Assembly: GCA_026984035.1 (NCBI GenBank)
Contig: JALSSW010000162.1
Span: 1 to 38,807 of the forward strand
Origin: Planctomycetota bacterium
GTDB taxonomy: Bacteria; Planctomycetota; UBA1135; GCA-002748355
Length of the DNA: 38,807 bases
Direction of reading: 5' to 3'
Part shown: one piece after another, positions 31,148 through 38,807 of the stretch
How the letters are laid out: each line of letters begins with the position of its first letter
Position numbering within the stretch: position 1 is the first letter of the stretch
Made by a program: the position numbers and the translations under genes
The notes under the pieces: model-generated
Databases searched by the model: none
The model's input: only the letters and a program-made list of their open reading frames with translations
Told to the model about the DNA's origin: nothing

Positions 31148-33442
31148 TCAGTGGCCCAGCTCATCAGCGGCAACGATCTTTGCGTAACGGCGCAAAGCAT
31201 GGATCGGAATCAGGTAGAGTTGGGCCAGCAGGTTGGAGCCTGGGTCCAAGGCTCCGGGGGCGCCATCGGCCTTCCAGAGCTTTAGAACCTTGAGCACCAA
31301 CCGCCGATAGCCCTTGCCATGAGGGCTGTCCTTCCCTCCTCCCGTTTCATCGAGGAAGGTACACATCCAGGCGAGGCTCAAAATTGGATCGGGTCCCTTG
31401 CTCAAATCGGTGACCTCAGCCCTTGCTTCGAGATTGGCTCGAACCCAGGCCCCGGAAAGACCCGCATCGAAAAACAAACGAAGGGCCCGGAGGGGGTGGG
31501 CGAACAGGGGAATCATCCGGTGGGAATCCACAAGATGGGCTTGTTCATGCGTCCTTATGGAATCCAGGAGAACCTTGAAGAGGTCCCTTGGATGACGGTC
31601 CACAACCCGCAAAGCGAGCTTGACAGAGACTTGGCAAGGGCGGCTCATATCGAAAGGCGGCACTCGAGGAAAGGGATCCTCCAGGATCTCCCGACCTTCT
31701 CGTTTGAACACGGGAAGAAAACGAATCATTCGATCCACATCCAGGATGTAATGATCCCAAAGAGCGACTCCAAGGGTCCCGCTAAGTTCATCCATGCGGT
31801 TGGAAAAAGATTTTTCCTCCAGGAGCACTTCTCGCACTCCATCTTCAAACGGAAGTGATGCACTGGGGTGAACACGACGGGATCCGAGGCGACGCGCCAA
31901 AAGAACGGAGATCCCTCGAGTTCCAATGGGCCTTCCCAGGAGGATATAGAAGCCATGCTGCCAAAAAAATTCAGGCAACCCCGGCCCGAAGGGAGACCAG
32001 AGACTCCCCAAGATTCCAAAGTCCAAAACCTTGGGGCTTCCCACCACGTCCGTCCCAAGGATCTTCTTGGATAATTTCTTGAGACCCTTTGCTGCTTGAG
32101 CCAAGTTGCGGGGAGCACCTTTTCCGTTGAAGAGTTCCACCAGAGCCGAGCGGAACAAAAGAAAGTTCCGAGCTTCTTGAAGGAGTAAGGGGAGGGCTTT
32201 TTCTTGCTTTGGGGTGAGCGAGGCCTTTTCCTGAAGAAAGCGTCCCCAAGCTTCAGCTTCCCCCACCCAACCGACCTGCATCAACACGCGCATGAGGTCA
32301 AGTCCTCTTTCTGTCCCGGTCCTATCTTTCCAAGTTTCGAGCAGACCTAGAAGAGGCCCGAAAAAAGAAGAGTCCTGAGATTGTTGGCGAGAAAAGAAGA
32401 GATTTACCAACTGAGAAAATTGCTCTCGATAGAGGGAAATCGCCTCTCTTGCCTTTCCCTGATAAAAAAGTTCCCGCATCCGTTGATGGAGGTGGTTCCA
32501 GAGGATCCCGTCCTCTTTCATAGGGTTGGAAAGATTTCGCTGTTTCGCGAGCATGCCCTGAACAAATTCGGCTGCCAACTTAGGCCTCCCCTCCATTTTC
32601 AAGAGAAGAGAGATGACCGGAGCCGAGGCCGTACCCTGGAGAGTGTCAAGGATCCTGGGATGCGCATCCAGAAAAAGAAGGAGATCCTGGCGCTTGCGGG
32701 GATTCAAGAGGGAAGTCAAGAGCGCCTGGGCGGTCTCCTTCCGCTCCGGTTCTTTTTCCAATGCCGTGAGAAGATCCGAGGATCGCCGCGACCCGAGAAG
32801 ATAAGAAAGCACGGCGAGGATTCCGTCCTCCGGATGCTTCGCATAAACCGAACGGAGCAAAGGTCTAAGCTTGCTTTGGATTCCAATTCGATAAGCAAGC
32901 AAATAGACCTCAGGTTCGAAACTCCCACTGCGGCGCATTAAGGGGAGGATTTGAGTCGCCGCTGCCCTTCTTCGATGTTCGCGAAGAAGACTCCATGCCA
33001 ATCCATACCGAAGCCAAAAAGACCCAGGAAAGCGGGAAAGCTCCTTCGCAAATCGCTCGGAACCCTGAAACCAGGAGGGTGCGAGACGGAGCTTGAGATA
33101 CTGGAGGCTGGGACCTTCGCCGAAGCGCTGTTCCAAACGAAGCAATCGGGTCCAAGATCGCCCCGCATGCCCCTGACTCAGTTCCAGGTTTTGGAGAACC
33201 CTATGGGCCGGCACATAGAGGGGATACTGCTCCAAAATATCAAGGAGTTGCTTTCTGGCCTGCTCCTGTTTCCCTTCGCGGAGGAGCCGCGCTGCCAGGC
33301 GCACCTTCGCCCGGGTTGGGGGCAGGTCGGGGAGGTCCGCCCACCCTCCCTTGGGGATTTTTGGAACCTTGAGTTCGGTTCCTGCAATAGAGCCACAGGC
33401 AAACAGAGCAAACAGGAGAAGGCAAGCAGCGAGAATCCTCAA
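31148..33442 (-). CDS. TPR lipoprotein with HExxH metallopeptidase-like motif
   Basis: 764 residues. The first 21 form a lipoprotein signal with lipobox 'LFAC' (Cys16). Residues ~43-470 are helical repeats, mostly TPR-like ('AARLLREGKQEQARKQLLDILEQYPLYVPAHRVL' is a good unit). The C-terminal third is different: 'ILDVDRMIRFLPVFKREG', then 'RTHEQAHLVDSH' with HEQAH at 632-636, and a possible third zinc ligand Glu in 'NLEARAEV' around 672-676. This fits a gluzincin-type peptidase domain, although I cannot name the family. The start is a TTG overlapping the ribD stop as TTGA, supported by GGGAGGG nine bases upstream and by the signal peptide. It is the last gene of a miaB-ribD operon. Substrate unknown. 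Confidence 0.75.
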   Translation of the reverse strand: MRILAACLLLFALFACGSIAGTELKVPKIPKGGWADLPDLPPTRAKVRLAARLLREGKQEQARKQLLDILEQYPLYVPAHRVLQNLELSQGHAGRSWTRLLRLEQRFGEGPSLQYLKLRLAPSWFQGSERFAKELSRFPGSFWLRYGLAWSLLREHRRRAAATQILPLMRRSGSFEPEVYLLAYRIGIQSKLRPLLRSVYAKHPEDGILAVLSYLLGSRRSSDLLTALEKEPERKETAQALLTSLLNPRKRQDLLLFLDAHPRILDTLQGTASAPVISLLLKMEGRPKLAAEFVQGMLAKQRNLSNPMKEDGILWNHLHQRMRELFYQGKAREAISLYREQFSQLVNLFFSRQQSQDSSFFGPLLGLLETWKDRTGTERGLDLMRVLMQVGWVGEAEAWGRFLQEKASLTPKQEKALPLLLQEARNFLLFRSALVELFNGKGAPRNLAQAAKGLKKLSKKILGTDVVGSPKVLDFGILGSLWSPFGPGLPEFFWQHGFYILLGRPIGTRGISVLLARRLGSRRVHPSASLPFEDGVREVLLEEKSFSNRMDELSGTLGVALWDHYILDVDRMIRFLPVFKREGREILEDPFPRVPPFDMSRPCQVSVKLALRVVDRHPRDLFKVLLDSIRTHEQAHLVDSHRMIPLFAHPLRALRLFFDAGLSGAWVRANLEARAEVTDLSKGPDPILSLAWMCTFLDETGGGKDSPHGKGYRRLVLKVLKLWKADGAPGALDPGSNLLAQLYLIPIHALRRYAKIVAADELGH

Positions 33443-34575
33443 AGGAGGAACCCTCCCATGAGAAGATCCATTCCCAGGTCAAAGCGAAAGGTCCCACTCA
33501 GTTGCCGGGCCTGATCCATCTCCTGCACTCCTTTGCCGCCCAAGGGGCTGGGGGCATCCTTTCCCCCTACGAGTTTCGGAGCAATGAGTGCCATGCATTG
33601 GTCCACACAATTTTGGTCCAGAAGCTGGGCCAAGGTTTGCCCTCCTCCCTCAAAGAGGAGGCGGCGCATCCCCCGACTGTGCAAAAGACCAAGAGCTTTG
33701 GAAAAATCGAGAACGGAGCCTGAAGGTTCGAGAGGTGGAACCGCCAGGCACTCGACGCCTTGGTTTTCAAACTCCTTGGCCCGCTCTCCTTGTCCTTCGA
33801 GAAAGAGGACTGTTGTGGGGATCGAAGAAGTCTGAAACAGGGGGCCGTCCATGGGGAGTTGCAGCTTGGGGTCGATCACAAAGCGATGCGGAGAGGGGCC
33901 GGGAACGCGGCGCACGCTGAGGACGGGACGATCCAGAAGAGCAGTCCGATACCCAACCATGATACTGTCGCAGGAAGCCCTGAGACGATGGCCATAATCC
34001 AGAGACTGCTCTCCACTGATCCAACTCGATGAGCCGCTATGGGTCGCAGTCTTGCCATCCAGGCTCATGGCCCACTTGGCGATCACCCAAGGTCGTTGAA
34101 GAGAAAGGGCTTTGCGAAAAGGATCCAAAAGAGCTTGAAGGGAGGGACTTGGGAAGGGTCCCAAGACCTTGAGGCCTGCTCGCCGAAGGGCAGCCAAGCC
34201 CTCCCCCTGATGGCGAGGATCGGGATCCTCGAGGCCGACCACGACTCGCTTGATTGGGGATGCGAGGATGGTTTCGGTGCAGGGAGGGCGCTTCTTTTCG
34301 CCGCCCTTGGAGGAGCAGGGTTCCAAGGTCACCACCAAGGTGTCCGGACTTGCTCCGGCCTCCAGGGCCTCCCGGAGGGCCTCCTCCTCGGCATGGGCTT
34401 GGCCGAAGGCCCTGTGCAAGCCCCTTCCCATAATCCGATCCCCCTCCAAGGCAAGCGCCCCTACCATTGGGTTGGGGGCCACCCAGGCCTTCCCCTCGAA
34501 GAGACTCCCCAAGGCCAAATCCCCAGCTTCATCCAACAAGGCCCCAAAGAAAGAGGCCTCCTCCCCTTCCTTCAT
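33439..34575 (-). CDS. ribD: Bifunctional riboflavin deaminase/reductase RibD
   Basis: Carries out the deaminase and reductase steps after GTP cyclohydrolase II in riboflavin synthesis. 378 residues. The deaminase domain has 'PNPMVGALAL', H61-A-E63 in 'GQAHAEEEAL', and zinc cysteines C87 ('LEPCSS') and C99 ('PPC'); the loop between the cysteines is about three residues longer than the common PCxHxGxTPPC. The reductase domain begins near 165 with 'RPWVIAKWAMSLDGKTATHSGSSSWISGEQS' and includes 'LLFEGGGQTLAQLL'. ATG 34575 overlaps the miaB stop (ATGA); an in-frame codon at 34611 would lie deep inside miaB. The stop overlaps the lipoprotein start. ribE, ribBA and ribH are absent from the window. 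Confidence 0.94.
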   Translation of the reverse strand: MKEGEEASFFGALLDEAGDLALGSLFEGKAWVAPNPMVGALALEGDRIMGRGLHRAFGQAHAEEEALREALEAGASPDTLVVTLEPCSSKGGEKKRPPCTETILASPIKRVVVGLEDPDPRHQGEGLAALRRAGLKVLGPFPSPSLQALLDPFRKALSLQRPWVIAKWAMSLDGKTATHSGSSSWISGEQSLDYGHRLRASCDSIMVGYRTALLDRPVLSVRRVPGPSPHRFVIDPKLQLPMDGPLFQTSSIPTTVLFLEGQGERAKEFENQGVECLAVPPLEPSGSVLDFSKALGLLHSRGMRRLLFEGGGQTLAQLLDQNCVDQCMALIAPKLVGGKDAPSPLGGKGVQEMDQARQLSGTFRFDLGMDLLMGGFLL

Positions 34576-35969
34576 CGGCCCATTCCCTCGCGGTTCCGCA
34601 TCCCCAGCCATTCGTCCTCTCCCGCCTGAAGAGTTCGAGTCTCCTCCCGCAGTTCGCCGATCAGACAGTGGGCCTGAGCTTCAATGATTTCGACCGGGAC
34701 ATAACGACCCACAAGGGATGGGTCCTCATTGGCAAAGTGGACCAGGCGGTTGCGAGCGGTCCTCCCCGTATAACGATCTTTGCGCCTCTTACTGGGACCC
34801 TCCACCAAGATCTCCCGGACCTCTCCCACTTGGGCCTTATTTTTGGCGAGAGAAACCTGCTCCTGAACCTGCAACAATTCCTGGTTGCGACGGGCCTTGA
34901 CATCCTCGGGGATGTCATCGGTGAGGAAATCGGCACTGACCGTCCCCTTCCTCGGGGAGTACTTAAAAACAAAGGACTGAGAGAAGCCGACCTCCTCAAT
35001 CAGAGAGAGACTCTGCCGATGGTCTTCCTCGGTTTCACCCGGAAAGCCCGCAATAAAATCGCAGGCAAACTCCATGTCCGGGATCAGGCTCTTGAGATCG
35101 CGGATGCGGGCGAGGTAGCGCTCACGCGTATAACCACGCTTCATTGCCTTCAGGACTTTGCTGCTTCCTGACTGGGCGGGGAGGTGGAAATAGCGGCTCA
35201 CGCGAGGGAGGGCGGCCATGGCCTCCATCAGGCGGGGGGTTAAAAAAGAAGGGTGCGAAGTCACAAAGGAGATCCGGCGCAAGGCAGGAAGCTGGTGGAG
35301 TTCCCGGAGCAGGAGGGCTAGGTCGGTGCCGCGCTCGAGATCATGGCCATAGGCGTTGACCGTCTGACCGAGCAGGGTGATTTCTGTCACTCCGTCAGCT
35401 ACGAGCCGTTCCACCTCTTCGCGGATGGCATCCACCGGGCGGCTGACTTCAGGGCCTCGGGTGGCGGGCACGATGCAGTAGGTGCAGGGCATGTTGCATC
35501 CCCGAATGATATTGACGAAGGCCTGCGCCCGCATGGGACGCTGCCCGACTTCTCGGTGTACGAGATCCCCATTTCCCCCTTCCCCGGTAGCGACAACGCC
35601 TTTGCGGGTCTCCATGCTTTCCTTGACCAGCTCGTCGATCCGCCCGAATTCTCGAGTCCCGCAGACCACATCGATGTGAGGCATCTTGGCCCTGAGGAAT
35701 TGCTGGTGCTCTTGCGCCATGCAGCCCAGGATGCCGATGACCACCCCTGGATCTTTCATCTTGCGGGCCTTCATGGCACCAATGCGTCCCCAAACGCGAT
35801 CTTCGGCGCTCTCACGGATGGAGCAGGTGTTGAGAAGCAAAATCCTCGCTTCTTCCTCTCGGTCGGTCTCCTCAAAGCCTCCTTGAATCATCCGGCTCGC
35901 GATCAGCTCCGAGTCGAGCTTGTTCATCTGGCAGCCATAAGTAAGGAGGAAAAACTTCCGTCGGTCCAT
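34572..35969 (-). CDS. miaB: tRNA-2-methylthio-N6-isopentenyladenosine synthase MiaB
   Basis: A radical-SAM methylthiotransferase acting on i6A37 of tRNAs. 465 residues. The N-terminal UPF0004 domain has cluster cysteines C13 ('YGCQMN'), C49 ('NTCSIRE') and C83 ('LGCMAQ'). The radical-SAM cluster is C158, C162, C165 in 'GCNMPCTYCIVPATRGPEVSRP'. 'GQTVNAYG', 'HLPAQSGSSKVLKAMKRGYTRE' and 'DFIAGFPGETEEDH' are typical of MiaB rather than MtaB or RimO. A TRAM domain ends the protein (~385-445). It is the first gene of a tightly overlapping miaB-ribD-lipoprotein operon and is divergent from the multiheme cytochrome gene, with 118 bases between. Confidence 0.96.
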   Translation of the reverse strand: MDRRKFFLLTYGCQMNKLDSELIASRMIQGGFEETDREEEARILLLNTCSIRESAEDRVWGRIGAMKARKMKDPGVVIGILGCMAQEHQQFLRAKMPHIDVVCGTREFGRIDELVKESMETRKGVVATGEGGNGDLVHREVGQRPMRAQAFVNIIRGCNMPCTYCIVPATRGPEVSRPVDAIREEVERLVADGVTEITLLGQTVNAYGHDLERGTDLALLLRELHQLPALRRISFVTSHPSFLTPRLMEAMAALPRVSRYFHLPAQSGSSKVLKAMKRGYTRERYLARIRDLKSLIPDMEFACDFIAGFPGETEEDHRQSLSLIEEVGFSQSFVFKYSPRKGTVSADFLTDDIPEDVKARRNQELLQVQEQVSLAKNKAQVGEVREILVEGPSKRRKDRYTGRTARNRLVHFANEDPSLVGRYVPVEIIEAQAHCLIGELREETRTLQAGEDEWLGMRNREGMGR

Positions 35970-36087
35970 TCTACGTTTCCTGGGAGAAGGGGGATCTCAC
36001 GAACAAAGGGGGCTATCATAGCGAAGCCTTCTCAGCAAAGCGGCAATTCCTCTCTCTTTTGACCTTCCTCCCGAATCAGGACACTGC

Positions 36088-37740
36088 ATGGGTTTACGAT
36101 TCTATCTCGCACTTCTGTTTCCTTCCCTGCTTCTCGGCCTGGGCTCTTGGAACTTGCCGCAGGACGGCCAGGAACCCACGGCCCCTTTTAAGAGAGGAGG
36201 TAAGTACCTGGACGATTGGCAGGCCTGCGCGGACTGCCACGTGGACGAAGCTACGATCTTCGCGAAATCCCGGCACGACGGCATCCAGCGCCAAAAGGGA
36301 CTCCACGCTTGCGAGACCTGCCACGGGCCGGGAGAGCTGCACGCGGATGAGCAGGAACCCTCTCAGATTACCTTTCCCAAAAAACTCCCTCCCCGTGCCC
36401 AGCGAAAACTCTGCGGAACCTGCCATGAGAAGCAGCTTCGAGGCCACGGGGGGCCGATCGAGGACCTTCTGAAGGGCGGCAAGCGCTGCACGGACTGTCA
36501 CAGCGTGCATGCGGAAAAGCCTGCGGCGAACTCGGCAAAGCCTTCCATCCCTTCGCGTGTTCAATTCGCCTCCCGGAGCTTTGTAGGCGTCAAAGCCTGC
36601 CTTGGCTGCCATGTCAGCAAGGAAGCCAACCTTTTGGCGGGTCCCCATCGGATCCTCCTGACCAAGGCCTTTCGGGCCAGGGGCGGCTGCGAGGCCTGTC
36701 ACGGAAAGGGGAGTGGGCATGTCCAGAGCCTGGGCGATCGGGGAGAGATCAGCCGCCCCGATCAGGCCCCCGACGGGATCGAAACCTGTCGGGCCTGCCA
36801 TCCGGGCGTGGACCCCTTGGCCTTCCACTGGAAGGGACGGAAGAACCCGCTCCTGGGGATTTCCGATTCCAAGGGGGCGAAGGGGAACATGCGCTGCACA
36901 AGCTGCCATGCCGTCCATCAGCGAGGGAAGCATCCCACTCAAGAGTCTGGGAAACAGGGAGGCGAAGAGGATGGCCAAAGGCCTTCTCCCCTGACCTGCT
37001 TGCGCTGCCACGCCCCAGCAGCCAAGATCCTGCAGGAGAGCGTGCATGGGGAACTGCTGAAGAGGCCCCGCGGTTGTGTGGCCTGCCACCCGGGGGGAGA
37101 AGCGCACGCTCGAAGCGGGGGAAAACCGGAGCTTGTCTTCCGGCATGGAGGGAATCCCATTCCCGCCCAAAACAAGACCTGCCTGAGCTGCCATGGGGGC
37201 AAGGCAAAGATCTGCGGCTTCTCCTCCGGGCTTCATGCCCGCGAAGGGCTGGGCTGCCTTTCCTGCCATTCCCCCGCCCCTGCTGCCGACGCGCGGGAAC
37301 GCAAGCTAAACATCCAAAAACGCTGTGGGGACTGCCATCCGGGGGTTCGCCTGGCTTTCCGCAAGGAAACCCACCACCCCATCGAGGGAAGTTTCGTGGC
37401 CTGTTCCTCCTGCCATGATCCCCACCGCACGAAATCGGTGGGGTTTCAAAAAGGACGCCGCATGGAACAGACTTGCAAGAGCTGCCACAAGGAATTCCGG
37501 GGCCCCTTCATTTATCCGCACCACGCAGACAAGGGGGAAGGCTGCCTCGCATGCCACAAACCCCACGGAAGCAACAACCCCAAGTTGCTCAAAGCGCGAA
37601 CCGCCCGTGACACCTGCCTAAGCTGCCACGCGGACCTCCCCTCCTTCCACGATCAAAGTGCGGGCTCCAAGTTCCGCAACTGCCTGACTTGTCACCGCAA
37701 AATCCACGGGAGCAACCGAAATCGGAACTTCCTCAAATGA
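36088..37740 (+). CDS. 18-heme c-type cytochrome, expanded MtrA/DmsE-type
   Basis: 550 residues with a signal peptide (hydrophobic ~5-20) and 18 CxxCH motifs, starting at residues 47, 75, 109, 134, 171, 201, 234, 270, 304, 330, 365, 390, 413, 439, 463, 486, 510 and 532. The first twelve fall into three similar four-heme units (about 47-141, 171-277, 304-394), each roughly C..CH / C..CHG(P)G..H / C..CH / C..CHS-H. The last six (413-541) match the C-terminal half of MtrA/PioA/DmsE cytochromes, including 'HHPIEGSFVACSSCHDPH', 'KEFRGPFIYPHH', 'GCLACHKPHGSNNPKLL' and 'CLTCHRKIHGSN'. MtrA/DmsE proteins carry ten hemes (4+6), so this looks like two extra tetraheme units added. They act as periplasmic electron wires plugged into an outer-membrane porin. 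Its stop overlaps the next gene. Confidence 0.9.
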   Translation: MGLRFYLALLFPSLLLGLGSWNLPQDGQEPTAPFKRGGKYLDDWQACADCHVDEATIFAKSRHDGIQRQKGLHACETCHGPGELHADEQEPSQITFPKKLPPRAQRKLCGTCHEKQLRGHGGPIEDLLKGGKRCTDCHSVHAEKPAANSAKPSIPSRVQFASRSFVGVKACLGCHVSKEANLLAGPHRILLTKAFRARGGCEACHGKGSGHVQSLGDRGEISRPDQAPDGIETCRACHPGVDPLAFHWKGRKNPLLGISDSKGAKGNMRCTSCHAVHQRGKHPTQESGKQGGEEDGQRPSPLTCLRCHAPAAKILQESVHGELLKRPRGCVACHPGGEAHARSGGKPELVFRHGGNPIPAQNKTCLSCHGGKAKICGFSSGLHAREGLGCLSCHSPAPAADARERKLNIQKRCGDCHPGVRLAFRKETHHPIEGSFVACSSCHDPHRTKSVGFQKGRRMEQTCKSCHKEFRGPFIYPHHADKGEGCLACHKPHGSNNPKLLKARTARDTCLSCHADLPSFHDQSAGSKFRNCLTCHRKIHGSNRNRNFLK

Positions 37741-38807
37741 TTCTTAACTTCCGCTCCCTCTCTTCTCTCGCAGGGGCTCCCCTTGCCTTCCCTTGGCTTG
37801 GTCTTACCCCCTTGCTCTTCCTGGCCAGTCTTCTGTCAGCCCAGATCCCGAACAAGAGCCTCTCTTGCAATCTTTGCCACCCAGGCGCGGCCAAATCCTT
37901 CAGGCGTAGCCTCCATGCGGACCTTCTTCCCCAGAGGCTCAGCGACGCCCCCGCTCCTCCCAAGAATCAAGCCTGCCTTTCCTGCCACAAACAAGGGCGC
38001 AGGCACCAGGAGAGCCCCTCTAAGGCCCGCGCGGGATTGACCTCCTGCGGTAGTTGCCACGCAACTCCGGAGCGAAAGGACCTCCTCCTCATCGGGAGCT
38101 TTGCGAAACTGAGCCACCCCAGCCGCGAAGAGGCGCAGGATCTCCGAGAACGGAAGCAGCTTCAGCGGGCCCTTCGGAAGGCAAATCGAAAACTTCCCCT
38201 GGGGAAGGGCTCCCCCTGGACTCTCGGAGGCCGGCTCGGCCTGGGCTTACGGCTCGTGGATGTGGACGGAGCGAAACGACGCTTCGACCAGGATCTAGGT
38301 TTGGACAGCGGGTTCCGGCTGACTCGACTTCAAGCGCAGCTTAGCCGCGAAAAGGGGGGAAAACTTTTCGAGGCCGAGCTGCGGGACCTGGAGGAAAGGG
38401 AGTTCGAAGCCTCCGCTAAAACGGGGAGGTGGCTCCCAAGAGAGGCTTTTTTTGAAGGCCGCATTCGCAAGCGAAAACAAGTCTTTGCCTCAGGGGGAGA
38501 CTTTCACGGTTACGACCGCAAGCGCTTGGATCAGAGGTACCGGATCATTCAAGAAGGAAGCTCCGAGGGGGAGTTCAACCTGGCTTTCGAGCGGAACAGC
38601 GCCCGGGGTAGAACCGTCGGAACGGGCATCGGCAATCCCAACCTAAGCCCCTTGGTCCCTGTCCAAGGGATCCCCATTGACCTCTTCAGCCTCGAAGACC
38701 GCTGGAGCCTGGCAAAAACCTGGGGTAAGTCAGACTCCTTGGTGGACCTCGAACTGGGCTATAGCAACGGCCGCCGCAGGGAGGACCTCGACTACTCCCG
38801 CCCCTCC
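37737..38807 (+). CDS. Triheme cytochrome fused to a predicted outer-membrane beta-barrel (3' truncated)
   Basis: Open from ATG 37737 (ATGA overlap with the cytochrome stop) to the window end, 357 codons with no stop. Residues 1-35 are a long signal peptide ending 'SLLSA-QIP'. Three heme motifs follow: CNLCH at 44-48, CLSCH at 80-84 and CGSCH at 104-108. Apart from these, H60, H90 and H127 are the only His within about 20-30 residues, one per heme, fitting bis-His ligation. From ~160 on there are no CxxCH and the sequence alternates polar and hydrophobic residues with many Gly, Arg, Asp and aromatic ends ('GGRLGLGLRLVDVDG', 'EGEFNLAFERNSARG', 'SLVDLELGYSNG'), as in outer-membrane barrels. Position after an MtrA-type gene suggests the MtrB/PioB porin role. 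Barrel and family assignment are inference. Confidence 0.72.
   Translation, partial: MILNFRSLSSLAGAPLAFPWLGLTPLLFLASLLSAQIPNKSLSCNLCHPGAAKSFRRSLHADLLPQRLSDAPAPPKNQACLSCHKQGRRHQESPSKARAGLTSCGSCHATPERKDLLLIGSFAKLSHPSREEAQDLRERKQLQRALRKANRKLPLGKGSPWTLGGRLGLGLRLVDVDGAKRRFDQDLGLDSGFRLTRLQAQLSREKGGKLFEAELRDLEEREFEASAKTGRWLPREAFFEGRIRKRKQVFASGGDFHGYDRKRLDQRYRIIQEGSSEGEFNLAFERNSARGRTVGTGIGNPNLSPLVPVQGIPIDLFSLEDRWSLAKTWGKSDSLVDLELGYSNGRRREDLDYSRPS

Noticed and set aside
36094..37269. 391-codon antisense frame opposite the multiheme cytochrome
   Set aside because: It mirrors the repeated CxxCH codons (many Met/Ala/Gln from complementary TGCCA-type repeats) and has no independent support.

Overview
The window looks like chromosomal DNA of a Gram-negative-type bacterium, most likely an uncultivated member of the Planctomycetota. 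That placement is an inference. It rests on a Hanks-type Ser/Thr kinase with an added N-terminal domain, two HEAT-repeat proteins with a C-terminal W..WW tail, a secreted protein with a GTGC-type C-terminal domain of a kind I associate with planctomycetes, large TPR proteins with metallopeptidase motifs, and an outer-membrane electron-transfer locus. No 16S rRNA or other decisive marker is present. I see no tRNA, rRNA, CRISPR array, insertion sequence or phage gene. Genes are tightly packed, many joined by 4-base ATGA-type overlaps, and no gene-free stretch exceeds about 265 bases.

Layout. 1-2.2 kb: C-terminal part of a large TPR/ATPase regulator and a zinc-ribbon thioredoxin (trxC). 2.2-4.0 kb (minus): thiS-thiG-CPBP protease, a thiazole-synthesis operon. 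4.06-7.0 kb: Ser/Thr kinase, YkgJ-type cysteine-cluster protein, exported TPR/peptidase MA protein. 7.1-11.7 kb: 7Fe ferredoxin, polyphosphate kinase (ppk1), NADP-type glutamate dehydrogenase (gdhA), DUF4863 protein. 11.8-14.0 kb: family 2 glycosyltransferase, DUF302 protein, hemerythrin-like protein. 14.06-18.66 kb: pyruvate:ferredoxin oxidoreductase (nifJ) coupled to a dihydroorotate-dehydrogenase-like flavoprotein. 18.7-21.5 kb (minus): SRAP/YedK protein, hutF, hutG. 21.5-25.4 kb (minus): HEAT lipoprotein, HEAT membrane protein, pyruvate kinase and rpmH; rpmH encodes only 44 residues and has no rnpA behind it. 25.66 kb: HU protein followed by three hairpins. 26.1-28.3 kb: mnmA (minus), yajC and yraN. 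28.4-31.1 kb: polyprenyl-phosphate sugar transferase and a secreted protein. 31.1-36.0 kb (minus): miaB-ribD-TPR/HExxH lipoprotein operon. 36.1 kb to the end: a porin-cytochrome electron conduit.

How the genes fit together. PFOR, the 7Fe ferredoxin and pyruvate kinase form a low-potential branch of pyruvate metabolism. HutF and HutG perform the last two steps of histidine degradation to glutamate, and GdhA links glutamate to ammonium. The most unusual part is the right end. An 18-heme cytochrome there appears to be an MtrA/DmsE-type decaheme protein enlarged by two extra tetraheme modules (4+4+4+6). It overlaps by 4 bases a gene whose product joins a triheme cytochrome domain to what looks like an outer-membrane beta-barrel. 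Together they would give at least 21 hemes for moving electrons across the envelope. The second gene runs off the window, so the partner genes and the barrel length cannot be seen.
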